The position numbers and the translations under genes were made by a program. Source: Dermanyssus gallinae (lineage: Eukaryota; Arthropoda; Arachnida; Mesostigmata; Dermanyssidae). From it: 64,000 nucleotides of DNA. The notes under the pieces were generated by a model, which was not told where the DNA came from, searched no databases, and worked only from the letters and a program-made list of their open reading frames with translations. Shown here one piece after another: positions 22,395 to 32,600 of this stretch (positions within the stretch are counted from its first letter, which is position 1; each line of letters opens with the position of its first letter). The stretch spans positions 214,647 through 278,646 of the forward strand of contig QVRM01007032.1 of NCBI GenBank assembly GCA_003439945.1. Reading direction: 5' to 3'.

Positions 22395-22597
22395 TGAGGT
22401 CCAGTCGACAACTAAGGTAAAACGTAATAAAACAACATTGCAAATGTATTTCCCATTTTTTCGACGTAGTCTCCTTAGGGCTCACATCAAGCTGCACACT
22501 TCAGTCCAGCAACGCTCCAATCTTTAGTCCGTTCGAAAAGGTTATTGAGAGTCATAGAGCAAGAAAAACTGTTATTTTAATTTACAAAATTATCCGC

Positions 22598-22599
<2 letters not shown>

Positions 22600-22632
<33 letters not shown>
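22600..22632. repeat. (TA)n microsatellite
   Basis: About 16 TA units. Confidence 0.92.
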
Positions 22633-22637
<5 letters not shown>

Positions 22638-23372
22638 GTGCATACATATACCCATGTCGATGGGTTGCTAGTGACCACGACGTTGACACGCTCACACTTG
22701 ATTCGCGAACCCGAAGCGGAGCGAGCGCGGGTTGGGTAGTGAGTGACCGGGGGTCACGGCTCAACGGGAACGCATTGCTACGAGGAAAGGCGTCCGTCCC
22801 ACCCACCGACCGTCTTGGTGTGCGTGGTCGGCGCGGACGCTAACGCTGGCAAAGTCACCGACGGTCAACCACCAGTCGGTTGACCATAGGTGGGGCCAGG
22901 AATTCGACACGGGCCTGCCCGATGCCTACGTTGGTCGTTTTGGCCGCATTCTTCACTGCTCGGTGCTGTACTGTCTGTGCACCTACCACCATGCAGCCGT
23001 ACGCTTAAAGCGAGACAGCAGCTCAAGATGAGACTCAACGCGATGGCAACACGCTAACACTGTATGTCTTCTTTGACATTGTCACCATCTATTCTAACCC
23101 AATACGTAAGCCAGTTAGCTAACTAAGCTGGCAAGATAGCAGATATGTATGTGCATAAAGCCGGTAGTGAGTCAAGAAATTGACTAGTGGACTTATTGCA
23201 GTAGTCGAAATAGTAGGAGCTGAAACAACTCCGGTCGCCAAAAACGACAGTATTAGCGATCTATGCTAACCAAATGAATAGTAAATACATGGATAACCGT
23301 TAGCATATATGCGGTAAGCTGGGTAGCATAATATCGCTTGAAATGCTTTCGTGTTGTCGAAAATTATTTACT

Positions 23373-23375
<3 letters not shown>
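22633..23375. other. Locally GC-rich DNA, no supported gene
   Basis: 22690-22990 is richer in GC than its surroundings and holds an 8-bp inverted repeat, GGTCAACC (22863-22870) and GGTTGACC (22878-22885). No gene is recognised. Confidence 0.5.

Positions 23376-23422
<47 letters not shown>
23376..23422. repeat. (TA)n microsatellite
   Basis: About 23 TA units. Confidence 0.94.
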
Positions 23423-23423
<1 letters not shown>

Positions 23424-23882
23424 CTAATGAATATTCGTTATCATTTGCCTACTATTAGTACTACTATGAAAATGATATCGACAATGAACTGTCATCGTCG
23501 TGTATGCGTTGACAGAGCCGAGAGACATTACCTTAGACATGATACAAATCAGCCTGCCTCACATGTGCAGAGATTAACAACCCGAGTAGGATACGTGATT
23601 GCCAAGCTCGATGTAAATATTATCGATTCGCTCCTATGTTGAACAGAGAGACAGTCTGCACAGTGAACGCCTCTCTTGTCTTATTTCGATGGTTGTAGTG
23701 ACATCGTCTACACTATATATACATCCATATACATATATTTATACATAAACTATCAGACCCTTCTTTAAGCAAGTGCTGGCCGCGTTCATCGATAGTGTAT
23801 ATCTAGACGAATTGACGACATATTTATAAGAAAAAAAAAATAGTACCTATATACATTGTACTAATGTAATAATGTATATATT

Positions 23883-23886
<4 letters not shown>

Positions 23887-23914
<28 letters not shown>
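23887..23914. repeat. (TA)n microsatellite
   Basis: About 14 TA units. Confidence 0.9.
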
Positions 23915-23915
<1 letters not shown>

Positions 23916-24124
23916 CGTGTCGACCCGTATGGAATGTATATTCATGCCATATGATCGGATTACCAGTGCATCGTGGCATCGCGAGCTACAACAACAGCTG
24001 CTGTATAATGCCAGCACATGCCAGAACAGTATAATCGGCATTAGCACGGATAACAATAACGACGCCATGCTGGGGTGGTGACATTTTGCCCTGCTGGATG
24101 TCTGGCGTGTTGCTTTCAACCCCT

Positions 24125-24265
24125 TTAGCATGTTGTTGTTGTGGTATTGTTGTTGTGGCTGTTGCTGGTGTTGTTGCTGTTATTGTTGCTGTTGCTGTTG
24201 TTGTTGGCGTTGGTATTATTGTTATTGAATTGCTCTTGTTGTTGATTCTGTCGCTTCTGCTGCAG
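24125..24265. repeat. GTT/GCT trinucleotide array
   Basis: Interrupted GTT/GCT/GTG/GTA triplets; CAA-type on the minus strand. Confidence 0.88.
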
Positions 24266-26883
24266 ACGCTGCGGCGACAGCGACAATGGCGGCATCATGA
24301 AGCACGTTATGATGCGTTGTCGCCATGATGAGGATGATGAGGTGTCGCTGTGGGGCGCACCCACCGCCCTGATAGTCAGTGGGCCCTAGCCGTGGTTGTA
24401 AGCGCCGTCGCCTGGCGTCGCAGCAAATGAACGATGAGCAGCCCGTAGCAGCACCCAGTGAGGCCCCAAAGCACGTAACGGCCGGCTTGACAAACTGGGC
24501 CAGTTACGATAACCGAAGTTTGATGTTGCCACATCACTCACTCGTTGACTCACGTGACATTCACGCGTGTCGTCGTCGTCTCAACGTGCTACGACATACA
24601 CACACACGTCATGTCATTCATATCAAACGTTGGGCTGCATTCTCTGTACTGCATCTGCTCGCGCGCGCCTACCCTGGATACCCTGGATGCCCCTGGCTAC
24701 ATGCGCAGCTTATCTGTCTGTTTAGCTGGCTGCCGATTGATTTATCGCTGCCATTACCACCTCCTAGCTCAAAGCTTGTTTGGTCACCCTCTTTATTATT
24801 ATTATTACCATCCAGCGCATTCAGCATTATCAATCCTTCTGTGAAATTCCGAACTCACACTTAGTGGGTTCCTGCACTTCTATGGTGGTATCCATGAAAA
24901 ATATACTACTAATTTTCTTTAGACGCGTCTGTACAGAAGCTGGATGTCTTGTAAACGGTTGTTAGACGTGTCTAAGGTGTTACGTGTCTATATTCTGTAT
25001 CTGACTGTATCAGACCTAATTTCGCCGTTAATTAACGAATGGACACTGTTCTTGCAACACTTGTATACCAGATACGCCAGCACTGTCGCAAGCCGCAAGA
25101 GTTACCCGCAATTGGTTATTGCTCTCTTACGTGTTCTTACATGGGCCAAGAGAGACCGAAATGCAGAGGCCGTATTGCGTCCGTGAACAAAATATCAACT
25201 GCGTAATAAAGTAGCCGGCTCATCGTCTGCGTGTTGCTAATATAAAGTGGGTATCAATACTCACTATCTCTCTAACGGTGTCAATATATGCTGGGCATCT
25301 GTCCCATAGAGCCGATAATTGAGTTTGGCGGTCTACCGGATTTTTGTTTTGGTAGATCACTGTGCCAAAATTCACTGTTAACCTGTCACCGCTCGATGAA
25401 ATGCAACGTTTCTTGGCAGTGTAGAATTGTCAACATGTACCTGCTTTACTTTTGCCTCGCCTCAGCCAACAGCCGATCCATTACGCTGGAACTGATCCAG
25501 TTCAGCGCGGTTCTCGGTACAGAAATCGCGTACAAACTTACCTACAGTAATTACGACGATTATAGACGAACCAATTTGGAATCGACTAAAACAAATTTGT
25601 ATATATATATATATATATATATTCTATATATATAGACGGTCGCAAGAACGTTACTTGATATATAAATACATTTGTTTACAAAAGTACACTAATATGCAGT
25701 ACAAGGACAGTAGTAGGAGCACCAACATTACAACGCGCCAATGCGAAGCAAACATACTCATTTATACAAAACATAAGAGCCTGCTGCATTTCAGTCTTTG
25801 CCGTTTATGTGAAATTTCATCCGTTCTGTTCGCGCATTTTATTTATCGCTTGTTCCTAAAATCGAGCCTCAATAAAGTCGAATACCAGACGCAGATACCC
25901 CGCACGCTGTCATTAGAGGGTCATTCTCTATGTACCCACGGTCTCGAAGTAGTTCCACACATTTCCGAAGTCGGGTGGGGGGGGGGGATAGTTGCATATT
26001 AGCGTTTCTAGAAAGCCCATATTCAAGTTGGCTGTGTCTTGCTTAGGAACCTAGCTTTACACTTTTCACTACAAAAATGTGCGGGAAGTGCGATGTAGTT
26101 ATAGATAAGACCCAGATAACATCCAGAGAAATATGCTCGACGGGCATACCGTGTATATGAAAAAGTTCCGTTTGTTCACTCTAGTTTCGTCCGGGAAAGA
26201 GCGGACGCTGAACCAGAATGACGCAGGCTCTCTGACGTTGCTTAATTGCTGTGTCACGGCATGCCTCGCCCAAGTCACGCAGTTAGTCTCGCAGAAGCTT
26301 TGTAAGCATTTTGATTTCGTGCAATGACACAACTTTGTTCGTGGAGAGTTTAGAGTTGCAGCCTCTCTCGTTGCAATTCGTGACAATTTTTATTTACATA
26401 CCCTCATAATATCTTCTCGTTTTATTTACTTTAGCATTTTTTTCTGGTATGAGTGCATATTATTATTATTATTATTATTGTTTTTTTACCGAGCTGGCTG
26501 TAAGTAAAACACACAGCATTCATGGGGACGACATGCCACATACGTGCAGCGTTAACATACAATCGAAGCCAGCATGGGCAGAGCAGCGCGCACCTCTACC
26601 GATTTTAATAGAGGCATTGACTTTTAACTCACACGAGACCTGCAAACGAATGACGGAAACGCTTTCGTACTAAAACGCCACGTCTTCAAAGTCATACTAC
26701 AAAATACTACGAGGTCTGCCAGGAATAGTAGAGTCGCGGCCTGCGTGATACGCAAGCAGTCAGGCCAAGTCCCGCCGTGCTGACCGTGTTCAATAAAAAA
26801 AAACGTTCACAACACAGGGTTGTTCAGCAACCATAAGACAAACCAAGTGGTTTCTTGAATTTCTTGGTAAGCCTAAACTCAGC
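24266..26883. other. No supported gene
   Basis: Open frames at 24379-24864, 24944-25186, 25288-25635 and 25655-26002 (+) are non-repetitive but overlap others and show no recognisable family. A TA tract occurs at 25601-25621, eleven Gs at 25977-25987 and ATT triplets at about 26458-26480. An AATAAA-like string at about 26791 is followed by an A run. I cannot assign a gene. Confidence 0.45.
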
Positions 26884-28030
26884 TCAAGTAATGTGGGCTT
26901 CACTCTGTAAAGTCGATTTAGCCATTTTTTGATGTTTGGTATCAGCCTCCAGAGACAGCCGTCTGGAGTACGATCCTCCAGACCGCCCCACTCCTTTTGT
27001 CATAGGGGTTTTGTCATAGCTCCGTTGCCGCTTGTCTTCCTTCTTGAGTGTGAGGTCTTCCCACGGCCGGCGGCGCTCTTCCGCCGTTAGATCCCAGGGA
27101 ACCGTTCCGGTGTCACATGGTGTCATGCGTCGCTTGGAGTGCCGGTGCCTAAAGGTGTTTTGAAGCATAGGTGAAGAGCGTCGCATTTCCGTTGTGTCTT
27201 AGTTTTACCGGTCATTTAGGTAGTCATATTTGACTACCTACATGACCGGACGATTCAGTTCCAAGAAACCTTCAACATGACGGCAAGGGGGCCGAGACTA
27301 TATACTTGGCCCCTGCTATGGAGCAGAGCTTACGACAACGTGCTGCGGCTAAATGACCTTTCCTTTGGGACTATAACCTTGCTTACGCCCCCTTTGCTTG
27401 AGCCCTGCTTTTCGCACCCAGCATGCGAAGTGTGCGATTGCCTCATGCACATGTCTCTCCAGGAGCTCCGGGTATCCAGGCGACCGGCCTGGACAGATAG
27501 AAGATAGTTTCCCTTTGCAAAGTCTCAGAAGCGTGTTTAAAACCTTTATCTAGGGATCTAATTAAGCAGATTGGGCGGTATGAGGTAGAGCCATTCGGGA
27601 TCAAAACGAGATCTGCGCCCTTCCATTCGTTAGGGAACGAGCCCTGGCGGAATATTTTCGTACCTGCAGCGGCCACCGCTTTCGGACAATCGTTCCTCAG
27701 TAGCTTGGCTTCAGAAACGGGAATGCCGTCCGGGTCCCGGTGCCTATCCCAGCTTGAGGCGTTCCGATGCTTCGTGTACCATTTGCAGTGTTGCTGCCGG
27801 AGGTTGCTCTTCTTCAGCCACTGGGACCCTCTAGTAGGAGGCATGGTCAAACGAAGGGTGCTGCGTAAACAGCGCTTGAACCGATCTTTGGTGTCCTCTG
27901 GCGTTAGGTTTGCCCTCCTCTCTACAACAGGGCGTCCCCGTACCAGTTTCTATGGCCGCCTCTAGGAATTGTTCTCCAGCTCTCCAGGAGATTACCATAT
28001 GAAGGAGAGCCCGCAGTCTTTTATGCATAA
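26884..28030 (-). pseudogene. Non-LTR retrotransposon (R1/Jockey-like) reverse transcriptase remnant
   Basis: On the minus strand, 27850-27443 reads DPDGIPVSEAKLLRND, then FRQGSFPNEWKGADLVLIPN and STSYRPICLIRSLDKGFKH. This is the usual order of the first reverse-transcriptase motifs in LINEs (D-x-D-G-I-P, F-P-x-x-W-K, S-Y-R-P-I-x-L). The catalytic F/Y-A-D-D motif is not visible. Upstream (28028-27831) a second frame may be the part before the RT domain. Downstream, 27186-26884 contains TVPWDLTAEERRR, which resembles the linker toward the C-terminus of R1-type proteins; that assignment is weaker. Frame changes, missing middle motifs and an internal hairpin (27208-27249) show a badly decayed, inactive copy. 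Confidence 0.65.
27208..27249. repeat. 19-bp hairpin, one mismatch, 4-base loop
   Basis: Left arm CCGGTCATTTAGGTAGTCA and right arm TGACTACCTACATGACCGG, loop TATT. It lies between the two parts of the LINE remnant. Confidence 0.85.
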
Positions 28031-29671
28031 ATATAATACGTGTTTCTGCTTGATTTCTTTCACTGAAATGCTCGACTGAGACAATGCTCCTCCATAGAGT
28101 AATCCCGCAATGTCAGTACATAAACCATATACGCTTATAGTTCATAGAGACTTCACTCTGCTGAGGACATCAGCCAAATGCTAATTGGATCGCGACACGC
28201 CACACCTGTAAGTGTATCCCATCGAGTCGTAAGAATTCAAAACGATGTGCTGAAAGCATTTTTCTGTTGTGTTGGTGAGATTTTTTCCGCTGACCTCTCT
28301 GTACCGTATGGGCTCCTATACGATAAGAAGCTATTAAAAGTACGCATCGCACGGCTTGCCTTCAGCGAGACCAGAAGAGGTTACATTGTTGGATATTTAT
28401 TTTTCTAGTGCTGTTGTAAAAGAGTCGGTCGTCGGTGACACTACGTCCATAATGCTCTAACGGAGGAGCCTCCGAGATCTCACCGCCTGTCGACAGTATG
28501 CAATGCTTGCTTACCCTCAATCAGTGTTCACTTCAGCTCGGTTAACAGAATTTTCCGCGAGGTTAAAGCGAATATGTGCGAATAGCATCGACCTGTGTAT
28601 GTACATGATCTATATATTGATGTCCTAGCAGTTCGTCTTTTGTAAGGTCGTCGATAAATTTCTTCAGCGTATTACAACTACTTGCGCGAGGTTAAGCGTT
28701 TGCAAATATCTGAGCCGCAATGGAAAGCCGATAAAGCATCTGATCCATCAGCCTGACTGCAACTTCTGAAATACGCTCGTAAACCGCTATTGTAGCTATT
28801 GTTGAACTACCCTCGCAGGCAAGTCCGTGTGGTACACGGTAGTTTTGTTTTTGAATGGCGTACATACACGCACATGTAACGTGTGCTCACGTAGACGATT
28901 GTTTAAGTGGTGGGTAATGCTCAGAAAAGGTTTACCGTGTTTGCATGTGCGTTCAAGAGACATATATAGACAGACACGCAGAAATAGCGAGGGTGGGGAG
29001 AGAGACAGAGCGCGCCCGCAAAGAAGACGACAGTACGAGAGAGAGAGAGAGAGAGATATATAGCATCCGTGAGTGTGTTTACTGATGACTATCTGTCTGT
29101 TCAGGTTTGTGGGTTTCCAGATTTCCGTTTTATGTTTTCGTTATAGCTATTGGCAACCTAAACTCAACACACATACCTGGTCGAACCTAAATGAAGCGGA
29201 TGGTCACAACTGCCGCTGGTAACAACGGATCAGCAGCCTCAACCAGCTTCGCACTTCGTCGCGGAGTAGTAATAGTAGTTGTCTTAGTAGTTGTCGTAGT
29301 AGTAGTAGTAGTGAAACGGTACACAGCAACAAAGAGCACAGACACCTAGCCTTGTCACTTGTTTCTAGGCCATGCACCCACCTAGCGGTCAGTCACTAAC
29401 TACGTCACCGCAAGCCTATGTAATGGCGTAACTCCTCTGTTTGTCTGCGTTTTTCTTCACGATAAGATAGATGACAGAGAGCATATAGCCGCAAAAGTAG
29501 ACACATTCAACACATGCGCTCGTCTGGGCCTCGCTCGGCGACTGCTGAGTGTCGGCTTATTCTTGTTTCTCTTCGTGTTCGATCTAGGTAGTCGAGTTGA
29601 CAACGTCCATCGTGGCGTCGTCGTAGCCAGGCAGCAGCCAGTTTGACGGCTAATGGTTGCAAAATGACAAC
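28031..29671. other. No supported gene
   Basis: Unique-looking sequence. A GA dinucleotide tract lies at 29037-29056 and GTA triplets at about 29262-29312. A pyrimidine-rich string ending TCTGTTCAG at about 29104 is followed by only 13 open codons, so no exon is called. Confidence 0.5.
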
Positions 29672-30226
29672 ATGACGACAACTACAATAACAACAACAAC
29701 AACAATTGGCGTCAACGTTGACGACGACCCCGAGGTCGACAAGAAGGCGACGATAAAGAAGCAGACTAAGCAGAAGCAGAAGAAGCAGAAGACGAAGAAA
29801 ACACAACAACAACAACAAAGCACAGAGGCAAGAGCCGGAGCAACAGCTGCCAAACACGCAGGCAACGGAGCAGCTGCAGCAACAACAACAACGGTGGCAG
29901 CAGCACAAACCAAAAGCCAACTAAGAACGGTTGCAGACGACGTCGGACGAACGGTTGGTCACAAACGGTTCGTCGTTACACCACTCTACTGTCTGTCTGT
30001 GCTTCAGGTGTTATTGTTGTTGTTGATGTTGCTGGGTTGTTGCCGGTGGATGATGAGTCGGATCCCGATCTGGATCTGGTGCTCCGACGGCACATCCACA
30101 TTCACAACAACAACAACAACATACAACTTGACGTCAGCAGCGTCAGGTGCGACGGTGTTTAGCGTCGCCAGCGCCGCTAAAGCCGGTTGTCACCCGACTG
30201 GCTACAGCGTAAGCAGCGGCTGCTAG
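29672..30226 (+). CDS. Hypothetical low-complexity ORF (Thr, Lys/Gln, Ala rich)
   Basis: From ATG 29672 the frame is open for 184 codons: a Thr run, then VNVDDDPEVDKKATIKKQT, a Lys/Gln stretch, QQQQQ and Ala/Thr runs, then VADDVGRTVGHKRFVV. The DDD..EVDKK and VADDVGRTVG parts are not pure repeat. However, a likely 3' splice site lies inside it (30007) and the frame after that is Leu-rich from a GTT tract. The first part (to about 29960) could be a real low-complexity exon or a chance frame over CAA and AAG triplets. Confidence 0.18.
   Translation: MTTTTITTTTTIGVNVDDDPEVDKKATIKKQTKQKQKKQKTKKTQQQQQSTEARAGATAAKHAGNGAAAATTTTVAAAQTKSQLRTVADDVGRTVGHKRFVVTPLYCLSVLQVLLLLLMLLGCCRWMMSRIPIWIWCSDGTSTFTTTTTTYNLTSAASGATVFSVASAAKAGCHPTGYSVSSGC
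30008..30146 (+). CDS. Candidate internal exon, acidic then Asn/His-rich
   Basis: A pyrimidine tract (CTCTACTGTCTGTCTGTGCT) ends TCAG at 30007 and a CAG|GTGCGA donor follows at 30147. With two leading bases the frame gives 45 codons: a Val run from the GTT tract, then DVAGLLPVDDESDPDLDLVL, RRHIHIHNNNNN and IQLDVSSV. The acidic DDESDPDLDL segment is not derived from a triplet repeat. The competing frame over the same bases belongs to the ORF at 29672-30226. No family recognised. Confidence 0.23.
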
Positions 30227-31369
30227 CCGACAAAACGTCGGCGAACAGCATCAACCGTTACAGCGACAGTCGGCTGCAATGATCAAGGGGAAGGTGGTAG
30301 TAGAAGGGAGTTGGTGGAGATGGTGGAGATAGTAGAGGTGCTGGTGGTGTCTGTAGAGACTCAGAAACACAGACAAGGATGATAACAGAACGAGACGAAA
30401 AAGATGGCCACTCTCAAATCAGCGGCAACAGCAACAGCAGCAGCAAATACGTCCCCTCTCGGATCAGCCACACCAGCAGCAGCGGCGTGCACCTGGTCGT
30501 AGCGTTCGCGCAGAGAGACCCTCACGTCGGTCTAATATCGACGCAGCGAGGGTGACTGATCTTATCTGAGTAAATATACACGCTCTTCCCACCCCTCAAC
30601 GCAAATAAAAAACAATATTCATGCACATGTGTTCTTACACAGATGAACAGCAGTATTAAACACCGTCGCTTCTGCACCAGGTGATCACGAAGACCTGCTG
30701 AATATGAGATACGCGACCGCGCATATTGTGCGCGCGATTATCAGATGAGATGATTGATCACTTACAGTTTGGCGTCATAGCTGACTGAAAGCAGGTCCAC
30801 GGGAAGACGTCATAATGATTGCCGGTTCCCAGTGTTCTGCCACTTATTTCTCTCTCTCTCTCTCTCTTTCTCTCGATCTCAAATTCTATCTGAACTCTTT
30901 ATCATACAATCTCTTAAAGAAAGAGAAAAATATCAATAAGCAAATGCGTCGTTTGGTTGTGAGCCTAAGGGGGCCTATTGACATGATCGATATCATCAAT
31001 CTGGTCGTCATATCACCTGGCTACTCGTACTTGGGTGTCTGAACAATCGGACGTGTGAAAACGGGCAAGGTGTTTGTTAAACTTACCTATGTCGTTCTGA
31101 AGCGATTTCGAACTCATCGTCGAACAGCCCAGAGTCAGTCCAGCTTCGAGTCAACTTTCGGCTGGTTAGAGTCTTATTTGCATACACCAGCTCGACTGAG
31201 TCTTTCTTGCTCTTCACCTTCGCTTCTTTTTGCTTCCTCTTTTTCTTCCTCAAACACTGGCAGCCAAAGCCCAGAGACGGTGGAGATGCGAACCGGAGGT
31301 CCTTCAACCGTCACGTGTCCTGCTGTTTGTTGTCGTTCGGCGTTCGACGTTTGAGTATCAGCTAATCAT
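30227..31369. other. No supported gene
   Basis: AGC/GGT triplets at 30290-30490, a CT dinucleotide run at 30848-30867, otherwise ordinary sequence. Confidence 0.55.
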
Positions 31370-31540
31370 TTAACAACAACAACAACACCAGCAACGTCGA
31401 CCACCACAACAACTACGACGACAACAACAACAACAACAAGTACGACCTTTCCTCGTCGTCGTCGTTGTCGCCGTCCGCGCAGAAGACTAGCAACAACAAC
31501 AACAACAACAGCAACAGTAACAACAACAACGACAACACCG
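31370..31540. repeat. CAA/CGA/GTC trinucleotide cluster
   Basis: CAA arrays at both ends with GTC triplets between them (31456-31475). Confidence 0.88.
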
Positions 31541-31732
31541 ACCGATGGATGAACCGGCGCTGATCGGCGCCAGACAACGTCGTCTTCGTCGTTGTCGTCG
31601 GGAGCGACAATGATGCTCGCAGAAGCAAAAGCAGCGAGCCTCCTTCGACTGTTGCTGCTATTGCTGCTGCTGTTTCGTTACCCCCAAAGTCGTCTTCGAG
31701 ACTCTCCGTAGTAATAGTAGTAGTAATAGTGA

Positions 31733-31835
31733 ATGGTACCGCGACTGCGCGGCCTGCTAGCAGCAGCTATAGCCGTTGCCGCCGTTGCGGGCGCCGTCAC
31801 GCCGCAGCTGAAGCCTACCGAGGGGGAAAACGAGG
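31733..31835 (+). CDS. Candidate first coding exon encoding a signal peptide
   Basis: An ATG at 31733, immediately after an in-frame TGA (31730-31732), opens 34 codons plus one base. The exon ends at a GAGG|GTAAGG donor (intron from 31836). The peptide starts MVPRLRGLLAAAIAVAAVAG, with a basic n-region, a 13-residue hydrophobic core and a likely cleavage after AGA or VAG. It continues with polar residues (TPQLKPTEGENE). That is the layout of a secreted or type I membrane protein. The start context has G at +4 but T at -3. Upstream is a triplet-rich stretch that could be 5' UTR. Downstream exons were not found, so the product is unknown. Intron phase 1 after the signal peptide is common for extracellular-domain genes (inference). 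Confidence 0.42.
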
Positions 31836-32165
31836 GTAAGGAGGACGGCTCGCGCGTCTTTTACCTCTTACTGCTGATACCTCTACCATCAGCTGGTATG
31901 GGCTTCTGTTGGTGGTGGTGTTGCTGCTGCTGCCGCTGCTGCTGCTGCTGCTGCTATTGCTTGGTTCGTCTGTCCGTTCGGTGTTTCGTTAGTTGGTTCG
32001 TTCGTTCACTCGATGGTTAGGTTTGGTTGATTTGCTCTCGTGTTGGTTCGTTGTCGACAGCGATGGCAGCGTCGGAGAACTGACAACAACAGCATGAGCA
32101 GCAGCAACAGCAACAACAGCAACGCCAACAGCAACAACAACAACGTCAGCAACAACCACAACGTT
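31836..32165. other. Putative intron start with GCT and CAA/CAG arrays
   Basis: GCT triplets at about 31916-31963, TTCG tetranucleotides near 31975-32005, then an array of CAA, CAG and CGT triplets at 32085-32165. Confidence 0.6.
32085..32165. repeat. CAA/CAG trinucleotide array
   Basis: Interrupted CAA/CAG with GCC and GTC variants. Confidence 0.85.
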
Positions 32166-32600
32166 GCCATCAGCGGCTGCGGCGGTGGGTAGCTTCACAG
32201 GCGTTCGCCGTACGCGCGTTCGCTCTTCTTCGCCCATGCTTGCGGCGGCGCCGGCGCCACTACCACAACCACCACCACTACCCGCTCTCACGGCTGCTGC
32301 TGCATTTTCCGGAGCCATCGCCGTCGCCATCGCCGCCGCCGCCTCCCGGAGCCGCCGTAGCAATCATCATCAACAGCAGCATCATCATCATCAGCGGCGG
32401 CAACAGCTTCAGCATTAGCCGTAGCGCGAGCGGCGCGACTTCTGCTCTTGCTGTTGTTATTGACGTCGCTGGCGTCCCCACCGGCAGGCAGACAGGCAGG
32501 CAGTGCGTTGCTGTGCACGACCGTTCGCTGCCCATTCCCGCCGGCAGCAGAGCTGTTGTTCTTGGGTTCATTCTGCATCATTGATGATCGAATGAGCAAA
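32166..32600. other. GC- and CpG-rich block, possible promoter or exon
   Basis: This block stands out from its AT-rich neighbours by many CG dinucleotides (for example around 32200-32260 and 32320-32360). Both strands are open: plus reads Ala/Pro-rich then His/Gln-rich, minus reads Ala/Gly-rich beginning MLRRLREAAAAMATAMAPEN. Either could be a low-complexity coding exon of a neuronal-type regulator, or the block may be regulatory. I cannot decide on a strand. Confidence 0.3.

Noticed and set aside
29078..29147. Exon after the pyrimidine tract ending TCTGTTCAG
   Set aside because: The phase-0 frame stops after 13 codons and no donor was found before the stop.
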